NCBI RefSeq assembly: GCF_006704265.1
Contig: NZ_VIKA01000017.1
Location: 1 to 39,603, forward strand
Direction of reading: 5' to 3'
DNA from: Elioraea sp. Yellowstone
Lineage (GTDB): Bacteria; Pseudomonadota; Alphaproteobacteria; Acetobacterales; Acetobacteraceae
DNA: 39,603 nt
The stretch's first letter is position 1. Every line of letters begins with the position of its first letter. The translations under genes and the position numbers were made by a program. Shown here piece after piece: positions 8,391 through 16,699 of this stretch. The notes beneath the pieces were generated by a model, which was not told the origin of the DNA, ran no database searches, and saw nothing but the letters and a program-made list of their open reading frames with translations.

Positions 8391-9908
8391 ATGCCCGACA
8401 CCGCCATCCCAGGCCGCACGCCCTCCGCGCCGACGCTCGACGAGCGCGCCCTCGCCCGCGCGCTCTCCGGCCACCACTTCATCGGCGGCCGCTTCGTGCC
8501 CGCGGCCTCGGGCAAGACCTTCCCGGTCATCAACCCCGCGACCGGCGAGCAGGTCGCGGAAGCCGCGCTCGGCGACGCGGCGGATGTGGCGAACGCCGTC
8601 GAGGTCGCGGCCAAGGCGCAGAGGGAGTGGGCGCGCGTGCCGGCGCGCAAGCGCGGCGCGCTGGTGGGCGAATGCGCGCGGGTGCTGACCGAGCATGTCG
8701 AGGAGCTCGGCCGCCTGATCGCGCTCGAGACCGGCAAGGCGCTGCGCACCGAGAGCCGGGTCGAGGCGAACGTGGTCGCCGACATCTTCGCCTTCTACGG
8801 CGGCCTGGGGAGCGAGCTGAAGGGCGAGACCGTGCCCTTCCACCCCGACGTGCTGTCCGTCACCGTGCGCGAGCCGCTCGGCGTGGTGGGCGCGATCATC
8901 CCCTGGAACGTGCCGATGCTGCTGATGGCGCTCAAGGTGGCGCCCGCGCTGGTGGCCGGCAATGCGGTGGTGGTGAAGTCGGCCGAGGAGGCGCCGCTCG
9001 CGGTCCTGCGCATCTGCGAGATCCTGAACCGCGTGCTGCCGCCGGGGCTGTTCAACATCCTCTCCGGCTTCGGCCCCGAATGCGGCGCGCCGCTCGTGCA
9101 GCACCCGAAGGTGCGCAAGGTGACCTTCACCGGCTCGGTCGAGGTGGGTCGGATCGTCGGCGAGATGGCGGCGCGCAAGATCATCCCGGTGACGCTGGAG
9201 CTCGGCGGCAAGTCGCCGATGATCGTGTTCGACGACGCCGACCTCGAGACCACCGTGACGGGTGCCATCACCTCGATGCGCTTCACCCGCCAGGGGCAGA
9301 GCTGCACCGCGGCGTCCCGCATCTACGTGCACGAGCGGATCTTCGACGCCTTCGCCGAGAAGCTCGCGGCCAAGGTGGACGCGATGGTGATGGGCGATCC
9401 CCTGGACGAGAAGACCGACATCGGCACGATCATCAGCCAGGGCCAGTTCGAGAAGGTCCAGGGCTACATCGCTGAGGGGAAGGCGACGCCGGGGGCCAGG
9501 GCGCGCGCCTGCTCGCGCCTGCCGGAGGACCCGGCCCTGAGGAAGGGCCTGTTCATCCAGCCGCACATCTTCACGGGGCTGACGCGCGCGAGCCGGCTGG
9601 TGCGCGAGGAGATCTTCGGCCCGGTCACGGTGCTGTTCCCGTTCAACGACTGGCAGGCGGTGCTGGCGGAGGCGAACGACAGCGAGTACGGCCTGGCCGC
9701 GAGCGTGTGGACCAACAACCTGAAGGTGGGCCTGCGCATGGCGCACGCGCTGGAGGCGGGGCTGGTGCAGATCAACCAGAACCTGGTGGTGCAGGCGAAC
9801 CTGAGCTACGGCGGGATCAAGAGCTCGGGCCTCGGCAAGGAAGCCTCGCTGGAGGCGATGCTGGAGCACTTCATGCACAAGAAGACGATCATGGTGAATA
9901 TGGCGTAA
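8391..9908 (+). CDS. NAD(P)-dependent aldehyde dehydrogenase
   Basis: 505-residue aldehyde dehydrogenase superfamily member. Catalytic Cys305 is in GQSCTAASR, general base Glu270 in VTLELGGKS, and the oxyanion Asn173 in IPWNVPM; VTFTGSVEVG is the Rossmann glycine motif. The C-terminal EIFGPV and YGGIKSSGLGKE signatures are complete. The ATG at 8391 follows GAGGAGAC. It oxidises an aldehyde to the acid, using NAD+ or NADP+. It lies in the same direction as the TctC gene and converges on the ABC transporter operon across a 356-bp gap that holds a hairpin and a palindromic repeat. Similarity to the betaine/vanillin-type branch is an impression only; the substrate is unassigned. Confidence 0.93.
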   Translation: MPDTAIPGRTPSAPTLDERALARALSGHHFIGGRFVPAASGKTFPVINPATGEQVAEAALGDAADVANAVEVAAKAQREWARVPARKRGALVGECARVLTEHVEELGRLIALETGKALRTESRVEANVVADIFAFYGGLGSELKGETVPFHPDVLSVTVREPLGVVGAIIPWNVPMLLMALKVAPALVAGNAVVVKSAEEAPLAVLRICEILNRVLPPGLFNILSGFGPECGAPLVQHPKVRKVTFTGSVEVGRIVGEMAARKIIPVTLELGGKSPMIVFDDADLETTVTGAITSMRFTRQGQSCTAASRIYVHERIFDAFAEKLAAKVDAMVMGDPLDEKTDIGTIISQGQFEKVQGYIAEGKATPGARARACSRLPEDPALRKGLFIQPHIFTGLTRASRLVREEIFGPVTVLFPFNDWQAVLAEANDSEYGLAASVWTNNLKVGLRMAHALEAGLVQINQNLVVQANLSYGGIKSSGLGKEASLEAMLEHFMHKKTIMVNMA

Positions 9909-9915
9909 ATCGTTC

Positions 9916-9933
9916 ATTCTGCCGGAGCAGAAT
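9916..9933. terminator. Short perfect stem-loop after the aldehyde dehydrogenase
   Basis: ATTCTGC (9916-9922), loop CGGA, GCAGAAT (9927-9933): a perfect 7-bp stem with a 4-nt loop, 8 bp after the aldehyde dehydrogenase stop. There is no clear T-run, so intrinsic termination is uncertain. Confidence 0.35.
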
Positions 9934-9962
9934 TGGCGCAGCCAAGGCCATGTGGATCCTCT

Positions 9963-10093
9963 CATACCCGGAGCACAAGGGTTTGACCTTTGTGCGGAGG
10001 GTATGGCGCGCGGGGCTCAAGGGGCGGCCGCGCGCAAAACCAAGGCCTGATGCCCGGCCGGCAAAGGTCGAACCTTCGTCGGCCGGGTATCAG
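9963..10093 (-). repeat. Composite palindromic repeat, copy A (two hairpins plus GC core)
   Basis: Two imperfect inverted repeats flank a GC-rich core. Hairpin Q spans 9963-10005, with 19-nt arms and a TTTGA-type loop; the right arm rev-comp reads CATACCCTCCGCACAAAGG. The core at 10006-10035 begins GCGCGCGGGGCT and ends GCGGCCGCGCGC. Hairpin P spans 10047-10093, with 21-nt arms differing at 3 positions. Copies B (23208-23333) and C (24819-24904) carry the same core in the opposite orientation. Copy A lies between the convergent aldehyde dehydrogenase and ABC operon, a typical site for REP/BIME-like elements and a possible bidirectional terminator. The rest of the gap, 10094-10264, contains no gene I can support. 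Confidence 0.8.
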
Positions 10094-10264
10094 AGAAGAC
10101 GAGCTGCCTGGGCGCAGAGTTTCATCGGAAGGCCGACCCGTCTCGTCTACCTGTAGTATCGGTATTGTAATCACCACGATCCGCTCTTCTCCTGGCCGAA
10201 CGGACAGGCCATCGTCATCGCCGCGGCAGCCGAACGGGGGCGGATCACCCCGTGCCCGGAGATC

Positions 10265-11224
10265 TCATCCGACCGCGGCGAGGTGGCACTCCACCTCGAT
10301 GTCGCGGCCCCTGCGCGGCAGCGGCGCCTCCGACCGGCAGCGCGCGATCGCCGCAGGGCAGCGCGGGTGGAAGCGGCAGCCGGGCGGGATGTTGGCCGGA
10401 TCGGGCATGGCGTCGCCGAGCCCCACATCGGGGATTCCAAGCCCCGGCTCGGGCGTGAGCACCGAGGCGAGCAGCGCGCGGGTGTAGGGGTGCTCGGGCG
10501 CGGCGAACAGCGCCTCGGTCGGGCGGCGCTCGACGATCCGGCCGAGATACATCACCGCGACCTCCGTCGCGACATGCTCGACCACCGCGAGATTGTGGCT
10601 GATGAAGAGATAGGTGAGGCCGAGATCGCGGCGCAGTTCCGCGAGCAGGTTGAGGATCTGCGCCTGCACCGAGACGTCGAGCGCGCTCGTCGGCTCGTCG
10701 CAGACGACGATGCGCGGACGCAGCACCAGCGCGCGCGCGATCGCCACCCGCTGACGCTGCCCGCCCGAGAGCTGCGCGGGCAGCCGCTCGCCCATCGCGG
10801 GGTCGAGCCCCACCCGGCCCAACACCTCGTCCACGCGGCTGCGGATCTCGCTCTGCGCGAAGCCGCCCTGCGCCACCAGCGGCAGGGCGACGATGTCGCG
10901 GACGCGCCGGCGCGGGTTGAGCGAGGAGAACGGATCCTGGAACACCGGCTGGATCAGACGCGCGCGCGCGCGCCGGTCCATCGCCGCGAGGCGCTGGCCG
11001 TCCACCAGCACCTCGCCGGAGGTCGGCGGCAGCAGGCCGAGGATGACGCGCGCGAGCGTGGACTTGCCGCAGCCGGACTCGCCCACCACGCCGAGCACGC
11101 CGCCCGCGGGCACGGCGAACGACACGCCGTCCACCGCGACCACGTGCCTCGGCGCGCCGAACAGCCCGGACCTGACGCGGAAGTGGCGCGAGAGGTCGCG
11201 CAGTTCGATCGCGGGCGTGCTCAC
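10265..11224 (-). CDS. Peptide/nickel-type ABC transporter ATPase (DppF/OppF-like)
   Basis: 319-residue ABC ATPase. Walker A is GESGCGKST, Q-loop VFQDPFSSLNPR, signature LSGGQRQRVAIARAL, Walker B IVVCDEPTSALD, and switch His in FISHNLAVV. The C-terminal oligopeptide/dipeptide extension (ANIPPGCRFHPRCPAAIARCR), with its Cys cluster, identifies the Opp/Dpp class; such clusters can carry an Fe-S site in DppF-like subunits. The frame is open far upstream. I chose the GTG at 11222-11224, which overlaps the stop of the upstream ATPase as GTGA and begins the conserved region (STPAIELRDLSRHF). It energises import together with the three genes upstream. Its substrate is unknown because no binding protein is encoded nearby. 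Confidence 0.92.
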   Translation of the reverse strand: MSTPAIELRDLSRHFRVRSGLFGAPRHVVAVDGVSFAVPAGGVLGVVGESGCGKSTLARVILGLLPPTSGEVLVDGQRLAAMDRRARARLIQPVFQDPFSSLNPRRRVRDIVALPLVAQGGFAQSEIRSRVDEVLGRVGLDPAMGERLPAQLSGGQRQRVAIARALVLRPRIVVCDEPTSALDVSVQAQILNLLAELRRDLGLTYLFISHNLAVVEHVATEVAVMYLGRIVERRPTEALFAAPEHPYTRALLASVLTPEPGLGIPDVGLGDAMPDPANIPPGCRFHPRCPAAIARCRSEAPLPRRGRDIEVECHLAAVG

Positions 11225-12216
11225 GCGGCGAGGCTCGCGGGTCCGGCCCAGCCCGGCGGCAGGATGCAGCGGTAACCATGCTCGCCGCTGGTCCGCCAGG
11301 GCACGGTGCGCGCGCACTCGGCCCGCGCCTGGCCGCAGCGGTCGCGGAAGGCGCAGCCCGCGAAGCCGTGGCCGATGCGCGGCACCACGCCGGGGATGGA
11401 GCCGAGCGGCTGGTCGCGCCGCACCTTGCCCGGCACCGGCACGCAGGCGAGCAGGCCGCGCGTGTAAGGATGCGTGGGATTGCCGAACAGTTCCGCGGCA
11501 GGCGCGGACTCGACGACCTCGCCCGCGTACATCACGGAGACGCGGTGCGCCATGCGCGCCACCACGCCGAGATCGTGCGTGATCAGCATCAGCGCGAGCC
11601 CGAGATCGCGCTGCAGGTCCATGAGGAGGCGCAGGATCTGCGCCTGCACGGTGACATCGAGCGCGGTGGTTGGCTCGTCGGCGACCAGCAGCTCCGGGTC
11701 GCACATCAGCGCCATCGCGATCATCACGCGCTGGCGCAGGCCGCCCGAGAGCTGGTGCGGATACTGGCCGAGCCGCAGGCGCGGGCTGGTGACGCGGCAC
11801 TTGGCAAGCAGGTCCTCGGCGCGGTCGAGCGCCTCGGCGCGCGTGCCGCCACGGTGGCGCCGGTACACCTCGGCCATCTGCGAGCCCACCGTGTAGGCCG
11901 GGTTCAGGCTGGTCATCGGCTCCTGGAAGATCATCGCCATCCGGTCGCCGCGCAGCTTCGAGAGTCGCGACTCCGACAGGCGCAGGAGATCCTGCCCGTC
12001 GAAGGCGAGCCGATCCGCCTTGCGCCGGCCGTTGCGCGCGAGCAGTCCCATCACGGCAAGCGCGGTGACGCTCTTGCCGCAGCCCGATTCGCCCACCAGG
12101 CAGTGCGTCTCGCCGCGATAGACGGTGAGGTCGGCGCCGCGCACAGCGGCGAGCCCGCCGAAGGAGATGCGCAGGTTGCGCACCTCGAGCAGGGCCGCGC
12201 GCGGTGCCGCGCTCAT
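11221..12216 (-). CDS. Peptide/nickel-type ABC transporter ATPase (DppD/OppD-like)
   Basis: 331-residue ABC ATPase. Walker A is GESGCGKSV, Q-loop IFQEPMTSLNPAYTVG, signature LSGGLRQRVMIAMAL, Walker B LLVADEPTTALD, switch His in LITHDLGVVARM. The C-terminal extension (GIPGVVPRIGHGFAGCAFRDRC-type, with several Cys) is typical of OppD/DppD. The ATG at 12214-12216 overlaps the permease stop as ATGA. It forms a heterodimeric motor with the following ATPase. Both ATPases look catalytically complete. Confidence 0.92.
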   Translation of the reverse strand: MSAAPRAALLEVRNLRISFGGLAAVRGADLTVYRGETHCLVGESGCGKSVTALAVMGLLARNGRRKADRLAFDGQDLLRLSESRLSKLRGDRMAMIFQEPMTSLNPAYTVGSQMAEVYRRHRGGTRAEALDRAEDLLAKCRVTSPRLRLGQYPHQLSGGLRQRVMIAMALMCDPELLVADEPTTALDVTVQAQILRLLMDLQRDLGLALMLITHDLGVVARMAHRVSVMYAGEVVESAPAAELFGNPTHPYTRGLLACVPVPGKVRRDQPLGSIPGVVPRIGHGFAGCAFRDRCGQARAECARTVPWRTSGEHGYRCILPPGWAGPASLAA

Positions 12217-13046
12217 CGCACCTCCGCGGCGCCGACCAGGTCGCGCAGCCCGTCGCCCAGCAGGTTGATGCCCATGACGAGCACGAACAGCGCTGTGCCG
12301 GGAATGAAGATCACCCAGGGATCGAAGAACATGTACTCCTTGCCCTCCGAGATCATCAGCCCCCAGGAAGGCAGGGGCGGCGGCACGCCGAGGCCGAGGA
12401 ACGAGAGCGCCGCCTCGATCAGGATCGCGAGCGCCATCTCCAGCGTGGCCACCACCGCGAGCGGCGAGAGGATGTTGGGCAGCACCTCGCGGCCGAGGAT
12501 CCAGGCGCGCGAGCAGCCCGCCGCCCAGGCGGCCGAGACGTAGTCGAGCGTGCGCACCTGCATGGTCGTCGTGCGCGCCACCACCGCGAAGCGGTCCCAC
12601 AGCAGGAGGCCGAGCGTCAGCACGACCACGGTGAGCGAGGAGCCCACCAGCGACACCACGGCGAGCGCCACCAGGATCAGCGGGATCGCCAGCCGCGTGG
12701 TGATCACGAACATCACCACGTCGTCGATCCGCCCGCCGAAGAAGCCGCCGATCACGCCGATCGTGATGCCGATCAGCCCGGAGACGATCACGGCGAAGAT
12801 GCCGATCAGGAACGAGATCCGCGCCCCCAGGATCAGCCGCGAGAGGTAGTCGCGCCCAAGCTGGTCGGTGCCGAGCAGGTGGTTCGGGTCGGCGCCCTCC
12901 ATCCAGAACGGCGGCAGGAGCCGGCGCGTCAGGTCCTGCGCGAAGGGGTCGTGCGGCATCAGCAGTTCCGCGAACACCGCGCAGAACAGCACCGCGCCCA
13001 CGATCACCGCGCCGGTGGCGAGCCCGGCATTGCGCATCACCCTCAT
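12213..13046 (-). CDS. Peptide/nickel-type ABC transporter permease (DppC/OppC-like)
   Basis: 277-residue inner-membrane permease. After a short cytoplasmic tail and a first membrane helix (LATGAVIVGAVLFCAVFAELL) come the OppC N-terminal domain features LLPPFWMEGADPNHLLGTDQLGRDYLSRLILGARISF and five further hydrophobic segments. The EAA-type loop, which contacts the ATPases, lies around YVSAAWAAGCSRAWILGREVLPN. The ATG at 13044-13046 overlaps the upstream permease stop as ATGA. The overlapping frame continues open for about 1 kb upstream through other genes, but that part is antisense shadow. Confidence 0.92.
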   Translation of the reverse strand: MRVMRNAGLATGAVIVGAVLFCAVFAELLMPHDPFAQDLTRRLLPPFWMEGADPNHLLGTDQLGRDYLSRLILGARISFLIGIFAVIVSGLIGITIGVIGGFFGGRIDDVVMFVITTRLAIPLILVALAVVSLVGSSLTVVVLTLGLLLWDRFAVVARTTTMQVRTLDYVSAAWAAGCSRAWILGREVLPNILSPLAVVATLEMALAILIEAALSFLGLGVPPPLPSWGLMISEGKEYMFFDPWVIFIPGTALFVLVMGINLLGDGLRDLVGAAEVR

Positions 13047-13960
13047 GAGGCACGCAGCCTGGGATCGAGCACCGCGTTCAGCACGTCGGCGAGCAGGGTG
13101 AGCACGATGTAGATGATCGCGAACAGCAGCACGACCGCCTGCACGGTCGGGAAGTCGTTCTTGCTGATGCTCTCCCAGGCGAGGAAGCCGATGCCGTGCA
13201 GCGCGAACACGGTCTCGATCACGATCGAGCCGCCGAGCATGAAGCCGAGCTGCACCGCCGTGATCGACACCACCGGCATCGCCGCGTTGCGCAGCGCATG
13301 CTTCAGCACGATCGAGCCGCGCGACAGCCCCTTGGCGCGCGCGGTGCGGATGTAGTCCGAGGACATCGCGTCGATCATCCCCGCCCGCGTCAGCCGCATC
13401 AGCGCCGGGATCGCCGAGAAGGAGAGCACGATCCCCGGCATCACGTAGTGCTGCCACGAGCCGGTGCCGGAGATCGGCAGCCAGCCGAGCTGCAGGCCGA
13501 GCACCAGCATCAGGATCAGGCCGAGCCAGAACGAGGGCATCGCCTGGCCGACCATCGCCACCAACCCGACCGCGCGATCGATCCAGGTGTTCTCGCGCAG
13601 GGCCGCGAGGATGCCGAGCGGCAGCGCGACCACGAGCGCGATCGCGAGCCCGACCAGGCCGAGCGTCAGCGTGATCGGCAGCCGCTCCCAGATCAGGGTG
13701 GAGACGCGCTCGCGATAGAAGAAGCTCTGGCCGAAATCGCCCATCGCGGCGCGCCAGGCCCAGTCCAGGAACTGGATCACCACCGGCCGGTCGAGCCCGT
13801 AGGCGCGGCGGATCGCCTCGACATCCTCGGCGCGCGCCTCGGGTCCCGCGATGACGATCGCGAGGTCGCCGGCGAGCCGCGTCAGCACGAAGGCGAAGGT
13901 CAGCACGGTCAGCGCGACCAGGACGGCGAGCGCGGTCCGGCGGGCGAGGAACAGCAGCAT
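13043..13960 (-). CDS. Peptide/nickel-type ABC transporter permease (DppB/OppB-like)
   Basis: 305-residue permease, first gene of the four-gene importer operon. The N-terminus MLLFLARRTALAVLVALTVLTFAFVLTRLAGDLA is the usual DppB first helix. The periplasmic segment VEAIRRAYGLDRPVVIQFLDW and the following GDFGQSFFYRERVSTLIWERLPITLTLG are family signatures. The EAA loop is YIRTARAKGLSRGSIVLKHALRN. I chose the ATG at 13958-13960 over an open extension to 14110 because the latter has no family homology. It is divergent from the CDF transporter gene (121-bp gap, which must hold both promoters). Confidence 0.92.
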   Translation of the reverse strand: MLLFLARRTALAVLVALTVLTFAFVLTRLAGDLAIVIAGPEARAEDVEAIRRAYGLDRPVVIQFLDWAWRAAMGDFGQSFFYRERVSTLIWERLPITLTLGLVGLAIALVVALPLGILAALRENTWIDRAVGLVAMVGQAMPSFWLGLILMLVLGLQLGWLPISGTGSWQHYVMPGIVLSFSAIPALMRLTRAGMIDAMSSDYIRTARAKGLSRGSIVLKHALRNAAMPVVSITAVQLGFMLGGSIVIETVFALHGIGFLAWESISKNDFPTVQAVVLLFAIIYIVLTLLADVLNAVLDPRLRAS

Positions 13961-14081
13961 CGCGGCGCAACCTAAGGTCGGGCGGGCGGCCGGGCAAGCC
14001 GCCGGCGCCCTCCGGTGCGGTTGCCGAGACCGCCATGGCGCGGGATACCAGCACGATCTCCTCGGACGCCTTGGGTGCAGC

Positions 14082-15026
14082 ATGTCGCACGACCACGCGC
14101 ACGGCCACACGCCGGATCATCCTGCCAGCGACGGCAGCGCAACGACATCCGCGGTCTCGCTCGGCACCGCGTTCCGCTGGGGCGTCGCGCTCAATCTCGG
14201 CTACACGGCGCTCGAGGCCGGGGCCGGGCTCTGGCTCGGCTCGCTCGCGCTGCTCGCCGATGCCGCCCACAACCTGACCGACGTCGCCGGGCTGCTGGTG
14301 GCCTGGGCGGCGGCGGCCGCCGCACGCCGCGCGCCGACGCCGCGCTACTCCTACGGCCTCGGCCGCGGCACGATCCTGGCGGCACTCGCCAACGCGATCG
14401 CCATCCTGATCGGCGTCGGCGCGGTGGCGTGGGAGGCGGTCGGCCGCCTCGCCGCACCGCCGCCGGTGCCGGGGCTGGCGGTGCTGCTCGTCGCCTGTGT
14501 CGGTGTCGCGGTCAATCTCGGCACCGCGCGTCTGTTCCACGGCCATCATGCGCACGACCTGAACGCCAAGGGCGCCTATCTGCACATGCTGGCGGACGCC
14601 GCGGTCTCGCTCGGCGTGGTGGCGGCGGCCGCGGTCATGCTGGCGACCGGCTGGTGGCGCGCCGACCCGCTCGCCGCGCTCGCGGTCAGCGCGATGATCG
14701 CGTGGTCCGCCTTCGGCCTCCTGCGCGAGTCGCTCCACCTCGCCCTCGACGGCGTGCCCGCGGCGGTCGATCGCGAAGCGGTGGCGGCCTGGCTTGCCGC
14801 GCGCGAGGGGGTGGCCGAGGTCCACGATCTGCATGTCTGGGCGCTCAGCACGCGCCGGATCGCGCTGACGGTGCATCTCGTGATGCCGGGCGGCCATCCG
14901 GGCGATGCGTTCCTCGCGCGCACGGCGGCGGGACTGGCGCGGGAGTTCGGCATCGGCCACGCCTCGATCCAGATCGAGCTCGGCGACGGGCCGGCCTGTC
15001 CGCTGGCGTCCCCCGCCGTCGTCTGA
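14082..15026 (+). CDS. Cation diffusion facilitator family transporter (CzcD/ZitB-like)
   Basis: 314-residue metal/proton antiporter. The His-rich N-terminus (MSHDHAHGHTPDH) is followed by six predicted membrane helices. The transport-site residues are visible: H63-x3-D67 in TM2 (LLADAAHNLTDV) and H168-x3-D172 in TM5 (YLHMLADAAVSLG). A His-rich loop, LFHGHHAHDLN, precedes TM5, and the cytoplasmic C-terminal domain (VAEVHDLHVWALSTRRIALTVHLV) is intact. The HxxxD pair in both helices is the Zn-type arrangement of CzcD/ZnT proteins. It exports Zn2+, and perhaps Co2+ or Cd2+, from the cytoplasm. The start at 14082 is supported by the His-rich N-terminus. No metal-responsive regulator is adjacent. 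Confidence 0.92.
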   Translation: MSHDHAHGHTPDHPASDGSATTSAVSLGTAFRWGVALNLGYTALEAGAGLWLGSLALLADAAHNLTDVAGLLVAWAAAAAARRAPTPRYSYGLGRGTILAALANAIAILIGVGAVAWEAVGRLAAPPPVPGLAVLLVACVGVAVNLGTARLFHGHHAHDLNAKGAYLHMLADAAVSLGVVAAAAVMLATGWWRADPLAALAVSAMIAWSAFGLLRESLHLALDGVPAAVDREAVAAWLAAREGVAEVHDLHVWALSTRRIALTVHLVMPGGHPGDAFLARTAAGLAREFGIGHASIQIELGDGPACPLASPAVV

Positions 15027-15068
15027 TGCGGCGTGGCGAGGCGGCGGCACGTCTGCTACCTCGCCGCC

Positions 15069-16172
15069 ATGCCCGACGATCTCCCTCCCGCCACACCGCT
15101 CGCGCCCGCCGACCCCGCCGTGCTCGGCCTCGATGCCGCCGCGCTCGCCGAGGCCGTGCGCTTCGCCCAGGCGCACGAGACGCCCTGGCCGCGCGATCTG
15201 CGCGCCCATCTCGAGGGCGGCCATTTCGAGCCGCCGCCCGACAATGCGATCCTCGGCCCCGTCGCGCCGCGCGGCGGGCCGGCCGGGATGATCCTGCGCC
15301 GCGGCCGGGTGGCGGCGTCCTGGGGCGATGTGCGCCGCACCGACATGACCTTCAGCGTGGCGAAGTCCTACCTCTCGCTGCTCGCCGGGCTGGCACTGGG
15401 CGACGGGCTGATCGCCGATCTCGACGAGCCTGTCGCGGCGCGGGTGCGCTCGCCGCAGTTCGAAGGGGCGCGCAACGGCGCGGTCACCTGGCGGCAGCTC
15501 CTGACCCTCACCTCGGAGTGGGAGGGCACGCTCTGGGGCAAGTCGGACGTGATCGACCGCAACCGCGACCTCAACCGCGAGGGCAAGGCGAGGAAGGGCG
15601 AGGCGCGGCCGCTGCGCGCGCCCGGCACGTTCTGGGAGTACAATGACGTACGGGTGAACGCGCTTTCGCTGGCACTCCTGCACCTGTTCCGCCGGCCGCT
15701 CGCGGAGGTGTTCCGCGACCGCATCATGGACCCGATCGGGGCGAGCCGCGACTGGGCCTGGCACGCCTACGACACCGCACGCGTGACGATCGACGGCGTC
15801 GAGATGCCGTCGGTCCCGGGCGGCGGCCACTGGGGCGGGGGCGTGTTCATCGGCGCCGAGGACCAGGCGCGCATCGGGCTGCTGGTCGCACGCCGCGGGC
15901 GGTGGGAGGGGCGGCAGATCGTGCCGGAGTCCTGGATCGACGCGATCGCCGATCCGTGCCCGCTGAAGCCCGACTACGGCCTGCTCTGGTGGCTGAACAC
16001 CGACGGGGCGCGCGCGCCGGCGGCCTCGCGGCGCAGCCTGTTCGCCTCCGGCGCTGGCGGGCACGTCACCTGGATCGATCCGGAGCGCGATCTCGTCTCG
16101 GTGACGCGCTGGCTCGATCCGGCCGCCTTCGCCGGCTATGCCGAACGGGTGGTCGCGGCGATGCGGGACTGA
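15069..16172 (+). CDS. Serine hydrolase, beta-lactamase (class C/penicillin-binding) family
   Basis: 367-residue beta-lactamase-fold hydrolase. The S-x-x-K catalytic motif is SVAKS (Ser96, Lys99). The second motif is Y-N in FWEYNDVRVNALSL. The usual KTG/HxG box appears as SGAGGHVTW, as in esterase-type family members. The N-terminal region lacks an obvious export signal with the ATG at 15069. A GTG at 15033 would add 12 residues without improving this. Members of this group are mostly esterases or D-aminopeptidase-like enzymes rather than true beta-lactamases. It follows the CDF gene by 42 bp in the same direction. Confidence 0.86.
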   Translation: MPDDLPPATPLAPADPAVLGLDAAALAEAVRFAQAHETPWPRDLRAHLEGGHFEPPPDNAILGPVAPRGGPAGMILRRGRVAASWGDVRRTDMTFSVAKSYLSLLAGLALGDGLIADLDEPVAARVRSPQFEGARNGAVTWRQLLTLTSEWEGTLWGKSDVIDRNRDLNREGKARKGEARPLRAPGTFWEYNDVRVNALSLALLHLFRRPLAEVFRDRIMDPIGASRDWAWHAYDTARVTIDGVEMPSVPGGGHWGGGVFIGAEDQARIGLLVARRGRWEGRQIVPESWIDAIADPCPLKPDYGLLWWLNTDGARAPAASRRSLFASGAGGHVTWIDPERDLVSVTRWLDPAAFAGYAERVVAAMRD

Positions 16173-16238
16173 ACGGCAGCGGCGCGACGGACGCGCAGAC
16201 CGGGCCGAGCCGGGGATGCACCGGCGGAGAGCGGCGGC

Positions 16239-16313
16239 TGGTTGGGGCGCCAGGATTCGAACCTGGGAATGGCGGATTCAAAGTCCGCTGCCTTACCGCT
16301 TGGCGACGCCCCA
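16239..16313 (-). tRNA. tRNA-Gln (anticodon TTG)
   Basis: On the minus strand the cloverleaf starts TGGGGCG (complement of 16307-16313). The anticodon stem-loop GCGGA-CTTTGAA-TCCGC has anticodon TTG, the T-arm contains GGTTCGAATCC, and the acceptor closes with CGCCCCA. The CCA end is encoded (complement of 16239-16241). Total length is 75 nt including CCA. TTG reads CAA, so this is glutamine tRNA. It stands alone between the serine hydrolase and a small hypothetical gene; no integrase or attachment duplication is visible next to it. Confidence 0.95.
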
Positions 16314-16395
16314 GCCGCCAGCGGTGATAGGCCGGATCGGCACGACGCCTCAAGCCCGCCCGGCGGGGCGGCTCGGGACGCCGCTCGAGGCCGCG

Positions 16396-16590
16396 TCAGG
16401 CGCGGCCGAGCGCGGGACGGCGCACGCGCCGCGCCGGCCGCTCGAGCACCAGGTGGGCGGCGGCCAGCAGCAGCAGCGCGGCCTCGCGCCGCCCCTTGTC
16501 GGAGGCGGAGCGCGCGAGGCGCAGCAGCTTGTCGGAGAGCATCAGCGGGCTCGGGCCCGCAGGCGTCTCGGCCTTCATCGGCGTGGGCAT
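16396..16590 (-). CDS. Small hypothetical protein
   Basis: 64-residue protein with a Pro/Ala-rich N-terminus followed by LMLSDKLLRLARSASDKGRREAALLLLAAAHLVLE-type amphipathic helices and a very basic tail (RPARRVRRPALGRA). The ATG at 16588-16590 has a good ribosome-binding site (GAGAGGA, 7-nt spacing). I do not recognise a named family. The helix-turn-helix-like spacing resembles short alphaproteobacterial proteins of unknown function. The gene is supported by its ribosome-binding site and amphipathic pattern but not by a motif. Confidence 0.5.
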   Translation of the reverse strand: MPTPMKAETPAGPSPLMLSDKLLRLARSASDKGRREAALLLLAAAHLVLERPARRVRRPALGRA

Positions 16591-16699
16591 GGCGGTGTCC
16601 TCTCGGCAACATCCGTCGACGACCAGCATCGACGCGATGCGTAACCAAACCATGAACGCCAAGATATGCAGGCTGGTTCCAGCCGAGACGTGACGCCGC

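Noticed and set aside
12213-16064. A 1283-codon minus-strand open frame covering the permease, CDF and serine hydrolase region
   Set aside because: Only the last 277 codons (DppC-like) have family features. The rest is an antisense shadow of the CDF and serine hydrolase genes, as expected in GC-rich DNA with few stop codons.
15069-16172. True class C beta-lactamase
   Set aside because: The third active-site box is GAGGH rather than KTG and no export signal is visible, so an esterase-type serine hydrolase is more likely.
16239-16313. tRNA-Gln as an integration site for a genomic island
   Set aside because: No integrase gene and no direct repeat of the tRNA 3' end is visible in the neighbouring sequence that I checked by eye.
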